This document shows, in pieces, positions 21,972 to 31,120 of a stretch of 64,000 nucleotides of DNA. The notes below the pieces were generated by a model. The model ran no database searches. It was not told the DNA's origin and was given only the letters and a program-made list of their open reading frames with translations. Origin of the DNA: Oscillospiraceae bacterium (lineage in GTDB: Bacteria > Bacillota > Clostridia > Oscillospirales > Oscillospiraceae); the NCBI GenBank assembly GCA_017506735.1, contig JAFVMW010000046.1, forward strand, positions 62,001 through 126,000, read 5' to 3'. The position numbers and the translations under genes were made by a program. Position 1 is the stretch's first letter. Every line of letters starts with the position of its first letter.

Positions 21972-23939
21972 TTATCTGGAGTTTCTGACTTCCATGAACA
22001 TGGCTTCCACGGTGCGGGTGGTTTCCGGGTTCAGGAAGGCATAGCTGGAAGCCTTGATAAGCTTCTCTGCCGCAGGATAGGAGATCTCAGATTCCGCAAC
22101 CTCGGGGTCCAGGAACTGCTTGGCCTCGCTGATGGGAGTGGAGTAGCAGACCCATTCCATATTGGCGGCGGAGATTTTGGGATCGCAGAGGAAGTTGATG
22201 AACAGCTCCGCTGCTTCCTTCTCCTTGGCACAGCTGGGGATGCAGATGGAGTCGATGAACAGGTTGAAGCCCTGGTGCTCCGGCAGATAGAAGGACAGGG
22301 CAGGATTTTCCTCTGCCATGGTCAGATAGTCGCCTGCGTAGTAGGGGGCGATCCAGGCTTCCTCGTTCTGCATGATGCCGAAGATCTCGTCCATGACATA
22401 CTGCTGCAGGACGGGCTTCTGCTCCATCAGATACTGGGCGCACTCCGTCAGCTCTCCCTCGTCGGTGGTGTTCACATCGTAGCCCAGCATGTACTGGGTG
22501 ATACCAAAGGCGTCACGGGAGTTGCCGAACATCAGAATCTTATCGGTATACTTCTCGTTCCACAGCAGCTCCCAGCCGGTAACATCGGCTTCATCCACAT
22601 ATTTGGAGTTGTAGATGATGCCCACAGTACCCCAGGTATAGGGGACGGAATACTTGTTCTCCGGATCAAAGGAGGTGTTGCGGAAGGTTTCGTCAATATA
22701 CTGATAGTTGGGGATATTGTCGAAGTTCAGCTCCAGGAGCATATTCTCGCTGATCAGCCGGGCGATCATATAGTCAGAGGGGATGATCACATCCACGGTG
22801 ATGCCGCCGTTGGCCAGCTTGGAGTACATGATCTCGTTGGAGTCGTAGGTGGAGTAGTTGACCTTGATGTTGGGATAGGCCTCCTCGAAGGCGGCGATGA
22901 TGTCCAGGGAATCATCAGAGCCGTCGGCGATATACTGGCCCCAGTTGTAGACGTTAATGGTCACGCTCTCCTCAGGGCCGGCAGGCAGCTCGGTCATGGT
23001 GTACTCGCTGACCACTGGAGGCTCCGCGCCGTTGTTGCCGATGAAGATGGCGCAGCCAACCACAATGGCCAGAGCAGCGGCGCCTGCCACAGCGATCTTG
23101 ACGATCCGTCCGGCGCTGCGCTCGCTGGCGGCACCCCGGGAACGGGTCTTTCTCTGCTCGCCTCCAAGCTGCAGGAGGTTGGAAATCACCATCAGCAGGA
23201 AGATCAGCAGGAACATCAGGGTGAACATGGCGTAGACCTTGGGCTGGATGGGCTTTTTTGTGTAGGAATAGATTTCAACAGGCAGTGTGGTGAAATCCAG
23301 ACCGGACACAAAGTAGCTGATAACAAAATCGTCCAGGCTCATGGTGAAGGCCATGATGGCACCGGTGACGATGCCGGGCATGATCTCGTGGATAGTGACC
23401 TTAAAGAAGGACTGCATGGGGGTACAGCCCAGGTCCATGGCGGCATCCACCAGGGAATTGTCCATCTGATGGAGCTTGGGCATCACATTCAGCACCACAT
23501 AGGGCAGGCTGAAGGTGATATGGGCAATAAGGAGCGTCCAGAAGGTCAGGCTGTCACGCTGGCCAAGCATCCTGGTACCCACGAACACGAACAGCAGACT
23601 CAAGCTGACACCGGTGACAATATCGGGGTTCGTCATGGGGATATTGGTCAGCGTCATGGCGATTTTGCGCATCCGGGGCTTCAGATTGTGGATGCCCACA
23701 GCCGCCACCGTGCCGAACACCGTAGCGATGGAGGTGGACAGCACGGCCACAATCAGGGAGTTTGCCAGCAGATTCAGCAGGCCGTCATCCTGGAACAGTT
23801 CAATGTAGCGGTTCCAGGTGAAGCTCTCGAAATGGGCGATGTCCTTGCCGGTGTTGAAGGATGCCACGATCAGCACCGCCATGGGGATATAGAGGAAAAT
23901 GAAGATCAGAATGGTGATCAGACGGTTTGCGCGTTTCAT
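21972..23939 (-). CDS. potCD: Fused spermidine/putrescine permease and binding protein (PotC-PotD)
   Basis: A 655-residue fusion. Residues 1-265 form a PotC-type permease with six membrane segments and the EAA loop NSLVDAAMDLGCTPMQSF. After a basic linker (GEQRKTRSRG) a seventh membrane helix (about 290-310) leads outside. Residues 335-655 are a PotD-type periplasmic-fold binding domain: VTINVYNWGQYI start, DVIIPSDYMIARL, VPYTWGTVGIIYNSK and an acidic pocket region. The binding domain is thus tethered by the permease itself and needs no lipobox. It overlaps potB by four bases. PotD homology supports polyamine uptake; spermidine versus putrescine cannot be decided here. Confidence 0.93.
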   Translation of the reverse strand: MKRANRLITILIFIFLYIPMAVLIVASFNTGKDIAHFESFTWNRYIELFQDDGLLNLLANSLIVAVLSTSIATVFGTVAAVGIHNLKPRMRKIAMTLTNIPMTNPDIVTGVSLSLLFVFVGTRMLGQRDSLTFWTLLIAHITFSLPYVVLNVMPKLHQMDNSLVDAAMDLGCTPMQSFFKVTIHEIMPGIVTGAIMAFTMSLDDFVISYFVSGLDFTTLPVEIYSYTKKPIQPKVYAMFTLMFLLIFLLMVISNLLQLGGEQRKTRSRGAASERSAGRIVKIAVAGAAALAIVVGCAIFIGNNGAEPPVVSEYTMTELPAGPEESVTINVYNWGQYIADGSDDSLDIIAAFEEAYPNIKVNYSTYDSNEIMYSKLANGGITVDVIIPSDYMIARLISENMLLELNFDNIPNYQYIDETFRNTSFDPENKYSVPYTWGTVGIIYNSKYVDEADVTGWELLWNEKYTDKILMFGNSRDAFGITQYMLGYDVNTTDEGELTECAQYLMEQKPVLQQYVMDEIFGIMQNEEAWIAPYYAGDYLTMAEENPALSFYLPEHQGFNLFIDSICIPSCAKEKEAAELFINFLCDPKISAANMEWVCYSTPISEAKQFLDPEVAESEISYPAAEKLIKASSYAFLNPETTRTVEAMFMEVRNSR

Positions 23940-24760
23940 ACGATGACACCGCCTTCCTCATCATCACCGGCGAAGCGGTTCATAATGCCGGTGCAGACAA
24001 ATACCAGCAGCATCAGCACCAGGCTCAGGGCCGCGCCCAGGTTGGGGTTGTTGCCCTGCTTGAACTGGCGCTCGATGACGTCGCCGATGAGCACAGTCTC
24101 GGTGCCGCCCAGCTTCTGGGAAATGTAGAAGGTGGACACAGCAGGGACGAAAACCATGGTGATGCCGGTGACGATGCCGGGAAGGCTCAGGGGGAAGATG
24201 ACCTTGCTGAACACCTTGGCACCGTTGCAGCCCAGATCCTCGGCAGCCTCCACCAGGCGGTGGTCGATCTTGACCAGGGTGGAGTACAGAGGCAGGATCA
24301 TGTAGGGCAGGTAGTTATACACCATGCCAAGCACCACCGCGCCGGGGGTACGGATCATGGAGATGGGCCCGATGCCCAGTCTGCCCAGGAAGGTGTTGAT
24401 GATGCCCGTATCCTGCAGCAGGCCCACCCAGGCCAGAGTGCGCAGCAGGAAGCTCATGCACATGGGCAGCATCACCAGCATATACAGGAACTTCTGGGCT
24501 ACGGGCTTCTGGTGGGCGATAAAGTAAGCCACGGGATAGCCCATCAGCAGACAGATAAAGGCGGACACCACAGAATAGGCCACCGACTGCCAGAACACCG
24601 GCAGATAGGCATCCAGGTTCTTCAGATTGTCAAAGGTAAACTTGCCGGTGGCAGGATCGGTCAGAGCGTAAAAGCCCACCACACACAAGGGGATCAGGGT
24701 GAAGGCCACCATCCAGATCAGGTAGGGCGTGGAGAGCAGAACGGAGTTATTCTTCTTCAT
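23936..24760 (-). CDS. potB: Spermidine/putrescine ABC transporter permease
   Basis: A 274-residue permease with six membrane segments. N-terminal [16 protein letters not shown] and the EAA loop [18 protein letters not shown], then [12 protein letters not shown], fit PotB. It forms the heterodimeric channel with the PotC half of the downstream fusion. It starts within the end of potA (14-base overlap) and overlaps potCD by four bases, so the three genes are tightly coupled. Confidence 0.93.
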   Translation of the reverse strand: MKKNNSVLLSTPYLIWMVAFTLIPLCVVGFYALTDPATGKFTFDNLKNLDAYLPVFWQSVAYSVVSAFICLLMGYPVAYFIAHQKPVAQKFLYMLVMLPMCMSFLLRTLAWVGLLQDTGIINTFLGRLGIGPISMIRTPGAVVLGMVYNYLPYMILPLYSTLVKIDHRLVEAAEDLGCNGAKVFSKVIFPLSLPGIVTGITMVFVPAVSTFYISQKLGGTETVLIGDVIERQFKQGNNPNLGAALSLVLMLLVFVCTGIMNRFAGDDEEGGVIV

Positions 24761-25868
24761 CGCCGGCGTCCTCCGTCAGCTCATCATACTCGGCAGAGTA
24801 GGACGAGTAGTCACCAAACTGGCCGGAATACTCACTCTTATGCATGATGTGAATATCTTCCGGGTTCAGACGGATGCCGATAACCGCGCCCACAGGATGG
24901 AAATCCGTGGTCTGGATCAGCCATTTGAAGCCCTTGACCTCCACGATGATGTCGTAATTCAGACCCTTGAAAGTGACGGAAGCCACGGTACCGGTGAGGC
25001 TGCCCTCGGCAGGAGGCACAATGTCGATATCCTCGGGACGGATGACCACATCCACAGGCTCGCTGGGCTCAAAGCCCTTGTCCACGCAGGGGAAGGTCTT
25101 GCCGAAGAAACGGACCCGGTAGTCAGACAGCATCACGCCGTCAAGGATGTTACTCTCGCCGATGAAGTCCGCCACAAAGGCGTTCTTGGGTTCATTATAA
25201 ATATCTTCCGGTTTGCCGATCTGCTGAATCCGGCCCTTGTTCATGACCACGATGGTATCGGACATGGACAGTGCCTCTTCCTGATCGTGGGTGACGTAGA
25301 TAAAGGTGATGCCGGTGGCCTGCTGGATACGTTTCAGCTCGTTCTGCATATCCTTGCGCAGGCGCAGGTCCAGAGCGCCCAGAGGTTCGTCCAGGAGCAG
25401 GACCTTCGGCTCGTTGACCAGGGCGCGGGCAATGGCAACACGCTGCTGCTGGCCGCCGGAAAGGGCATTGATCTTCCGGTTCTCGTAGCCCCGGAGGCTG
25501 ACGACCTCCAGCATACGGGTCACACGCTCATGGATCTCGTCCTTTGGCACCTTGGCCACACGAAGGCCGAAGGCGATGTTGTCATAGACATCCAGATGCG
25601 GGAACAGGGCGTAGCGCTGGAATACGGTATTGATCTGCCGCCGGTAGGCAGGAACATCGTTGATCCGTTCCCCGTCAAACAGCACATTGCCGTCTGTGGG
25701 CGTCAGGAAGCCGCCGATGATCCGCAGCGTGGTGCTCTTACCGCAGCCGGAGGGGCCCAGAAGGGTAAGAAATTCATGGTCGTTAATGTAGAGGTTGATG
25801 CCGTCCAGGATGCGCTCACCGTCAAATTCCATGGTGAGGTTCTGGAGGCGAATCAGTTCTTTGGACAT
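24747..25868 (-). CDS. potA: Spermidine/putrescine ABC transporter ATPase
   Basis: A 373-residue ABC ATPase. Walker A is [10 protein letters not shown], the Q-loop is in [12 protein letters not shown], the signature is [15 protein letters not shown], Walker B is [12 protein letters not shown], and the switch His is in YVTHDQEEA. Residues about 240-350 form a TOBE regulatory domain typical of PotA. The tail is acidic ([12 protein letters not shown]). ATG 25868 is chosen because a G-rich site precedes it. It is the first gene of the operon. No PuuR/PotR-like regulator is adjacent. Confidence 0.94.
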   Translation of the reverse strand: MSKELIRLQNLTMEFDGERILDGINLYINDHEFLTLLGPSGCGKSTTLRIIGGFLTPTDGNVLFDGERINDVPAYRRQINTVFQRYALFPHLDVYDNIAFGLRVAKVPKDEIHERVTRMLEVVSLRGYENRKINALSGGQQQRVAIARALVNEPKVLLLDEPLGALDLRLRKDMQNELKRIQQATGITFIYVTHDQEEALSMSDTIVVMNKGRIQQIGKPEDIYNEPKNAFVADFIGESNILDGVMLSDYRVRFFGKTFPCVDKGFEPSEPVDVVIRPEDIDIVPPAEGSLTGTVASVTFKGLNYDIIVEVKGFKWLIQTTDFHPVGAVIGIRLNPEDIHIMHKSEYSGQFGDYSSYSAEYDELTEDAGDEEE

Positions 25869-25944
25869 TATCATCCCCCGTTTCTTTAAGGATGGAAAAG
25901 CAGGCTGTCGGTGTATCTGCATGACACCCCACTTTAATAGTATA

Positions 25945-25973
25945 GATATATCCGAAAATCATCGGATTGTCAA
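25945..25973 (-). promoter_or_regulatory. Sigma-A promoter of the potABCD operon
   Basis: On the - strand, a perfect TTGACA (25968-25973), a 17-base spacer and TATATC (25945-25950), about 75 bases before potA. Confidence 0.75.
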
Positions 25974-26093
25974 TAAGAAAAGTCGAAAACTGCCACATCC
26001 GCACCGGAAAAAAATGCCGGGACAGAGGGGGCAGTTTCTATGCTTTTCAACGGTTCTGGCCCGATTCCGGCGGAATTGGTGGGAAAAGCTCCC

Positions 26094-27077
26094 TTATTTC
26101 TCCCCAAACAGGCTCCTGGCGGCTTCCGGAAAATATTCTGTAACGAAATCCACGCCGGATACCCGGAAGGTCCTGCCGTTCAGCTCCTCCAGGGAGCCTG
26201 CGTCCGTGGTGAAGGAAAAGGACAGCTGGTAGGAGTAGAGGGCCTGGTAGGTACGGTCGAAGCGCTTGTCCAGCTTGCCGTATTTTCCGTCGCCCAGCAG
26301 CGGATGACCGGCATGGGCGAACTGGGCGCGGATCTGGTGGGTTCTGCCGGTGATCAGCTCGCACTCCACCAGGGACAGGCCGTTTTTGGAGGCCAGAACC
26401 TGATACCGGGTCTCGCAGGATTTGGCGCCGGGCTGGGGCCTGTCACTGACAAACACCCGGTTCTTTTTGGCATCCTTGAACAGATAGCCCTTCAGGACCC
26501 CCTTCGCCGGACGGGGGGTACCTTCCACGATGGCAAGATACCGCTTGTCCAGTTCCCGATCCTTGATCTTCTGGTTCATCACCCGGAGGGCCTCGGCGGT
26601 TTTGGCGGCGATGACGATGCCGCCGGTGTTCCGGTCGATCCGGTTGCACAGGGCCGGGGTGAAGGAGTTCTCCCCTCTGGGACTCCACTCCTTCTTCTGG
26701 TAGAGGTATGCCTGGATGTGGTCGATGAGGGTACGGCCGTATTCGGCGCCGTCATGGGGATGAACCGCCAGACCGGGCCGTTTGTCCACAAGGATAATAT
26801 TCCCGTCCTCAAATACGATATTCAGCTTGGGGGCCGCTACGGTCAGATAGGCGTTGTCCTCCCGGGGCTTGTCGAAGAATTCGTCATTGATATAAAGCTG
26901 AAGCACATCCCCTTCCACCAGACGGGTGTCCCGCTCAGCACGCTGGCCGTTGCGCTTGATGCGCTTGAGCCGGATGTATTTCTGGGCCAGGGAGGCCGGG
27001 AGCAGGGGAACTGCCTTGGCAAGGAACCGGTCCAGACGCTGACCGGCATCGTTTTTCTCGATTTTGATTTCTTTCAT
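26094..27077 (-). CDS. RluA-family pseudouridine synthase
   Basis: A 327-residue enzyme that converts uridine to pseudouridine in structured RNA, probably 23S rRNA. An S4-like RNA-binding domain covers residues 10-75 (DAGQRLDRFLAK, KRIKRNGQRAERDT). The catalytic domain has NRIDRNTGGIVIAAKT, holding the catalytic Asp of the RluA class (HRLD in most members, here NRID), and the ITGRTHQIRAQFAHAGHPLLGD signature (22 residues, shown in part as TGRTHQIRAQ). Length fits RluC/RluD-like proteins. The target site cannot be assigned. It is a single gene, transcribed away from the TraB/GumN lipoprotein gene. Confidence 0.9.
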   Translation of the reverse strand: MKEIKIEKNDAGQRLDRFLAKAVPLLPASLAQKYIRLKRIKRNGQRAERDTRLVEGDVLQLYINDEFFDKPREDNAYLTVAAPKLNIVFEDGNIILVDKRPGLAVHPHDGAEYGRTLIDHIQAYLYQKKEWSPRGENSFTPALCNRIDRNTGGIVIAAKTAEALRVMNQKIKDRELDKRYLAIVEGTPRPAKGVLKGYLFKDAKKNRVFVSDRPQPGAKSCETRYQVLASKNGLSLVECELITGRTHQIRAQFAHAGHPLLGDGKYGKLDKRFDRTYQALYSYQLSFSFTTDAGSLEELNGRTFRVSGVDFVTEYFPEAARSLFGEK

Positions 27078-27228
27078 AGGTTCACACCTTAATCATAGTC
27101 TTTTCTCCATCATGCATTATTCCCGAGGAAAAGTCAAGAGGGCGGGAAAGATTTCCTGCTGGCCTTTCTACATTATTATAATGTATCGGAAAATTGCAAT
27201 TTATCGGGCTGCTGGATATTCCTCTGTA

Positions 27229-27250
27229 GGGTGGAGGCATGCCTCCGCCC
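27229..27250. repeat. Imperfect 22-base palindrome in an otherwise empty intergenic region
   Basis: GGGTGGAGGCA / TGCCTCCGCCC matches at 10 of 11 pairs. The 328 bases between 27078 and 27405 hold this element and one promoter, with no gene. Similar GC palindromes recur as dispersed repeats in gut Firmicutes (recall). Confidence 0.5.
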
Positions 27251-27345
27251 TGCAATGGGTGATCCAACATACCCCTGTACACTCCAGTTTTCCTGTGTCA
27301 AGCGTTTTGCTTCATTCTTAATATCTTAATTTTCAACTTTTTCAA

Positions 27346-27374
27346 TTGATTTTTGCACCGCATTATGTTACAAT
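27346..27374 (+). promoter_or_regulatory. Sigma-A promoter of the TraB/GumN gene
   Basis: TTGATT (27346-27351), a 17-base spacer and TACAAT (27369-27374), 31 bases before the start codon, with AGGAGG between. Confidence 0.75.
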
Positions 27375-27405
27375 AAGTTACAATTCGTAAAAGGAGGTAT
27401 TCCAC

Positions 27406-29739
27406 ATGAAAAAGATTCTTTCGTTGGTTCTCTGTCTTTCCCTGCTGCTGGGCATGACCGCCTGCGGCGGCGGCGAGCCTACCACTCCCACCACAGAGCC
27501 CACCGTTCCCCCAACCACCACGGAGCCTGCGCCCGATGCCGCAGAGCTATATGCCCAGGCTGCGGAGAAAATCCGCTCCGCGGAAGCCATGCTGATCAAT
27601 TACACCCTGGACAAGACCACGACCATCGGTCAGGACACCTTCATGGAGTCTGAAAAAGTCAGCCTGTCCCTGGCAACGGCTGCTGACGGCACCGTTTCCG
27701 CCGCCTCCACCCGAAACCTGACCTGGGGTGAGGACTACTATTCCGACTTCCGGGAGTATTACGGCGAGGGTGGTTTCTATGTCACGCTGGATGGCATGAA
27801 CCAGACCTGTGAAATGACCGGCGATGAGTTCCTGTTCCGGTATCTGCCCGGCGTGATTCTGAGCCCTGAGCTTTACACCAATGTGGCCTTCCTGGATGAC
27901 ACTACCATCGAATTCTCCGGTGCCAATGCACTGGAGCCCTGGCTGGCTGCCGAGGGCCGGACTTTGGTGGAGGCTTCCGGCACCGCCGTGCTGAACGCCG
28001 CCGGAATCCTGGACGACTGCACCTATCACGCCGTATACACCCAGAACGGTGCGACCCACAGTGTGGACATTACCCTGCGGACCATGACCGGCTCTGTCAC
28101 CGCTTCCCTGCCTGCCGATGCCGACTCCTACGTTCCTGCGGAAAGCGCGGATGCCCTGCTGACCTACGAACGGGCCATCGGTCTGACCCTTCAGGCAAAG
28201 GAAGCCAGCTCCTTCAGCTCCGAAACCATTCTGATCGAGGCCGGCGCCACAACCCTGGCTACCCAGATGACCATGAATACCTACGGTGCAGGCAAGGAGC
28301 TGATGGCCAAGTTTGATTCCGAGGTCGTGCTGCTGGATCTCTCCACCGGAGAGACTGCCTATTCCGTAACCCAGGAGGAGCTGTTCAAGAACGGCACCTA
28401 CACCGTCCGGACCGACGGCGGCCCTGCTCAGCCCAACCGTTCCGTCACCGCCGAGATGATCGAATCCAGCCGGATGTCCCAGCTGGCAGATACCATGCCT
28501 CTGACCACGGATCTGTCGGGGATGACCCTGGAGGATCTGGGCGCGGTATCCCTGCTGGAGTTCTCCCTGAGTGAGGAACTGGCAGAGTATTACACCACCT
28601 ATCTGGTGGGCATGATCTATCAGGACCCCAATCTTCTGAACGATCTGGCCACGGATTACCGCACGGAAGAAGCCGGCGGCTTCCTGGGCATCGACAATGC
28701 CACGGGCCTGCCCACCCAGCTGGGCCTGCGCTACATCGGCATCCACACCATTGACGGCACTGAGTGCCAGCTGGTGTACGATGTTTCCCAGAGCTTTGCC
28801 TTCGCTGACGGCAGCGCCTATCATGAAATCACTGACGAGAATCCTCCTGTGGATGCCCCCGAGAATCCTGCCACTCCCCTGCTGTACCATGTGACCGGCG
28901 CGGATGGCCAGGAAATGTGGCTCTTCGGCACCATCCATGTGGGCGACAGCCGGATGGCATACCTGCCCCAGGAGCTGGTGGATGCCCTGACCGCAGCCGA
29001 TTCCCTGGCGGTGGAATTTGATGACACCGCCTTCACCGAAGCCCTGGAAGAGGACGAGGAGCTGGTTGCCCTGGTGCAGGAGCATTACTTCTACACCGAC
29101 GGCACCAAGACAGCCGACCATGTCAGCGACGAGCTGCTGTATCAGCACGCCATCGATCTGCTGAAGGCCACCGGCGGCTATAACTCCAGCATGGAGCTGT
29201 GCAAGCCCATTCTGATCTCCCAGGCCATCGAAAACGCTTACCTGGCCCTGGCCCGGAACCTGTCCCCCAACCGGGGCGCCGATGCCCAGCTCATGGACAT
29301 GGCCCGGGATATGGGCAAGGAGATTCTGGATGTGGAATCCGCTGAGGCCCAGATCGCCATGCTCACCGGCTACTCCGAGCCTCTGCAGGAGCTGCTGCTG
29401 ACGGAAGCTCTGGAGATTGACGCCGCCGAGTACCAGCAGGAAGTGCTGGCCCTCTATGAGCTGTGGTGCAGTGGCGATGAGGCTGCTCTGATCGCCTATC
29501 TGACGGAGGAAGCGGATCTGTCCGAGCTGACTGAGGATGAGCTTGCTCTGTACGAGGAGTACACCTACGCCATGTCCACCGAACGGAACGCCGGTATGCT
29601 GGAGGTGGCAAAGGGCTACCTGGAAGGCGACAGTGTTGTGTTCTACGCTGTGGGCCTTGCCCATCTGCTGGCCCAGGACGGTCTGGTGAATACCCTCCGG
29701 GACGCAGGCTACACCGTGGAGCTTGTAACCTATAACTGA
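27406..29739 (+). CDS. TraB/GumN-family lipoprotein with a large N-terminal domain
   Basis: A 777-residue lipoprotein. The signal peptide (MKKILSLVLCLSLLLG) ends at lipobox GMTAC; a Thr/Pro linker follows to about residue 45. Residues about 50-470 are a beta-rich extracellular region with no family I recognise, perhaps a LolA/DUF-type lipid-binding-like fold repeated twice. From about residue 485 to the end lies a TraB/GumN domain: MWLFGTIHVGD, DSLAVEFDDTAF, the helical CKPILISQAIE, and the GLAHLLAQDGLVNTLRDAGY end. TraB/Tiki proteins are metal-dependent proteases related to erythromycin esterase and EreA-like folds; GxxH and E residues are kept. The target is unknown. It has its own promoter. 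Confidence 0.82.
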   Translation: MKKILSLVLCLSLLLGMTACGGGEPTTPTTEPTVPPTTTEPAPDAAELYAQAAEKIRSAEAMLINYTLDKTTTIGQDTFMESEKVSLSLATAADGTVSAASTRNLTWGEDYYSDFREYYGEGGFYVTLDGMNQTCEMTGDEFLFRYLPGVILSPELYTNVAFLDDTTIEFSGANALEPWLAAEGRTLVEASGTAVLNAAGILDDCTYHAVYTQNGATHSVDITLRTMTGSVTASLPADADSYVPAESADALLTYERAIGLTLQAKEASSFSSETILIEAGATTLATQMTMNTYGAGKELMAKFDSEVVLLDLSTGETAYSVTQEELFKNGTYTVRTDGGPAQPNRSVTAEMIESSRMSQLADTMPLTTDLSGMTLEDLGAVSLLEFSLSEELAEYYTTYLVGMIYQDPNLLNDLATDYRTEEAGGFLGIDNATGLPTQLGLRYIGIHTIDGTECQLVYDVSQSFAFADGSAYHEITDENPPVDAPENPATPLLYHVTGADGQEMWLFGTIHVGDSRMAYLPQELVDALTAADSLAVEFDDTAFTEALEEDEELVALVQEHYFYTDGTKTADHVSDELLYQHAIDLLKATGGYNSSMELCKPILISQAIENAYLALARNLSPNRGADAQLMDMARDMGKEILDVESAEAQIAMLTGYSEPLQELLLTEALEIDAAEYQQEVLALYELWCSGDEAALIAYLTEEADLSELTEDELALYEEYTYAMSTERNAGMLEVAKGYLEGDSVVFYAVGLAHLLAQDGLVNTLRDAGYTVELVTYN

Positions 29740-29747
29740 TTTTCCCA

Positions 29748-29779
29748 CCGCCCCCGGCACAGTGCTGTGCCGGGGGCGG
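29748..29779. terminator. Perfect 32-base GC palindrome after the TraB/GumN gene
   Basis: CCGCCCCCGGCACAGT / ACTGTGCCGGGGGCGG equivalent, centred at 29763/29764, nine bases after the stop. No T run follows, so it may be a Rho-independent end of weak type or an mRNA stabiliser. Confidence 0.6.
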
Positions 29780-29829
29780 CAATGCACGGAAAGTGCATCG
29801 AAATAATCAGAATTTTCGAAAAATAATGT

Positions 29830-29858
29830 TTGACAAATGGACTAAAAGTCATTATAAT
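29830..29858 (+). promoter_or_regulatory. Consensus sigma-A promoter of yceD-rpmF
   Basis: TTGACA (29830-29835), a 17-base spacer and TATAAT (29853-29858): both boxes are perfect, as expected for a ribosomal protein operon. Confidence 0.93.
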
Positions 29859-29889
29859 GTTTTGTGCATGACTACGAGGAGGGAAAAAT

Positions 29890-30390
29890 ATGCGGCTGGA
29901 TCTTTCAAAAATCATTGACTGCCCCGGTGCAAGCGTTCCTTTCTCTGTCAGTTTGGATCTGAGTGATCTGCAGTTCGGTTCCTGTTTTCCTCTCAAAACG
30001 CCCATCACCGCCGTCGGTACGGTTCGCAATACCGCAGGCGTTCTGATGATGACCGGCGATATCGATGCCCACCTGACCGCGGTTTGTGACCGCTGCACCG
30101 GTGAGTACGAGGAGGACATCACCCTTCCCCTGGATGTGGTGCTGGTAACTGAGCTGGCTGATGAAGATCACGAGGATGAGCGGACATTTCCTCTCGATGG
30201 CAACGATGCTGACCTGGATGAGATCATCCGGACTGTCTTTATCCTGAACATGGACACCAAGTTCCTGTGCAGTGAGGATTGTCAGGGTCTGTGCTTCCGC
30301 TGCGGCAAGAATCTGAATCTTGGCCCCTGCGAGTGCAAGAAGGAAATCGATCCCCGATTCGCTGCTTTACAGCAGCTTCTGAACAAGTAA
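29890..30390 (+). CDS. yceD: YceD (DUF177) protein
   Basis: A 166-residue DUF177 protein. Two Cys pairs are visible: CDRCTGEYEEDI near residue 67 and C-x-x-D-C-x-G-L-C-x-x-C-G-K-N near 128-140, with NMDTKFLCSEDCQGLC leading in. The family is almost always just upstream of rpmF, as here (49 bases), and is linked to 23S rRNA or large-subunit biogenesis; plant homologues are needed for 23S rRNA accumulation. The C-terminal Cys cluster probably binds zinc. Confidence 0.92.
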   Translation: MRLDLSKIIDCPGASVPFSVSLDLSDLQFGSCFPLKTPITAVGTVRNTAGVLMMTGDIDAHLTAVCDRCTGEYEEDITLPLDVVLVTELADEDHEDERTFPLDGNDADLDEIIRTVFILNMDTKFLCSEDCQGLCFRCGKNLNLGPCECKKEIDPRFAALQQLLNK

Positions 30391-30439
30391 TTCTATTATT
30401 GAGGCTGTTTGAAAGCAGTTCGACCAAGGAGGTGTCACC

Positions 30440-30625
30440 ATGGCTGTTCCTAAGTGTAAAGTGTCTTCCGCCCGCCGCGATAAGCGCCGTGGCTCCAACT
30501 GGAAGCTGGGCGCTCCCAGCGTTGCAGTTTGCCCCAAGTGCGGCGAGCCCGTCGCTCCCCACAGAGCTTGCAAGGCTTGCGGTACCTACAATGGCCGTCA
30601 GGTCGTTGAGGCCAAGGCTGAGTAA
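30440..30625 (+). CDS. rpmF: 50S ribosomal protein L32
   Basis: A 61-residue ribosomal protein. The start MAVPKCKVSSARRDKRRG and the zinc ribbon VCPKCGEP then HRACKACGTYNGRQV are diagnostic for the four-Cys (C+) form of L32. AAGGAGG precedes the ATG. It is the second gene of the yceD-rpmF operon and is followed by a terminator. Confidence 0.98.
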   Translation: MAVPKCKVSSARRDKRRGSNWKLGAPSVAVCPKCGEPVAPHRACKACGTYNGRQVVEAKAE

Positions 30626-30640
30626 TTTTGGCAAAACGAG

Positions 30641-30669
30641 AGAGGAAGGCGTTATGCCTTCCTCTTTTT
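30641..30669 (+). terminator. Terminator after rpmF
   Basis: A 10-bp stem AGAGGAAGGC / GCCTTCCTCT with a 5-base loop and T5. Confidence 0.9.
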
Positions 30670-30679
30670 GTATTCCGGC

Positions 30680-31020
30680 AGTCTAATTGCAGGTCACAGG
30701 TCCAAAGCCTCCCCTTTGAGTAAGCGATGAATAAATCGCAAGCGCAGCTGGCGAGGGATTTTTTCCCAAATAAAAGTTTGGAAAACGCCGAAATACTGTA
30801 TGTATTTCAAGTTTTTCAAACCCGCATAGTTGGGGAAAAAGAACCGGCAGCCGCCGAAGCCGAATTAATCGGCGATTACTTGAGAGGTGCCCAGTGCGCA
30901 CACTGGGCGGAGGGTGATAGCCTATGGAACAAACATCGTGCAATTTTGCTGCCTTTCACCCCTCAGTCCGCTTCGCGGCCAGCTCCCCTCCAGGGGAGCC
31001 ATTTGGCTCACCCAACTGCA
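30680..31020. repeat. Gene-poor region built of intergenic repeat modules
   Basis: Between rpmF and der lie about 495 bases without a supported gene. A + strand open frame (30727-31092, MNKSQAQLARDFFP...) has no ribosome site and runs on into the der promoter, so I do not call it. The region holds the palindrome CCAGTGCGCACACTGG (30891-30906), which recurs exactly at 46730-46745, and the stretch GCTCCCCTCCAGGGGAGC (about 30990-31007), a palindrome that resembles a common dispersed element of gut Clostridia (recall). It looks like a decayed mobile or repeat element. Confidence 0.5.
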
Positions 31021-31056
31021 TTTTTTCTTTATCTTGCAATTGACCATTCTTCCCGG

Positions 31057-31085
31057 TTGATTTCACCGGGAAATTATGGCATAAT
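31057..31085 (+). promoter_or_regulatory. Sigma-A promoter of der-plsY-gpsA
   Basis: TTGATT (31057-31062), a 17-base spacer and CATAAT (31080-31085). The -35 box lies in the loop of an inverted repeat TTCCCGG / CCGGGAA (about 31050-31072), a possible operator. Confidence 0.65.
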
Positions 31086-31120
31086 AAATTGATCGAACTA
31101 TTTGGAAGGAGTGATTTTGC

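Noticed and set aside
30727..31092. 121-codon + strand frame between rpmF and der
   Set aside because: No ribosome site, crosses repeat modules and the der promoter; treated as repeat-derived.
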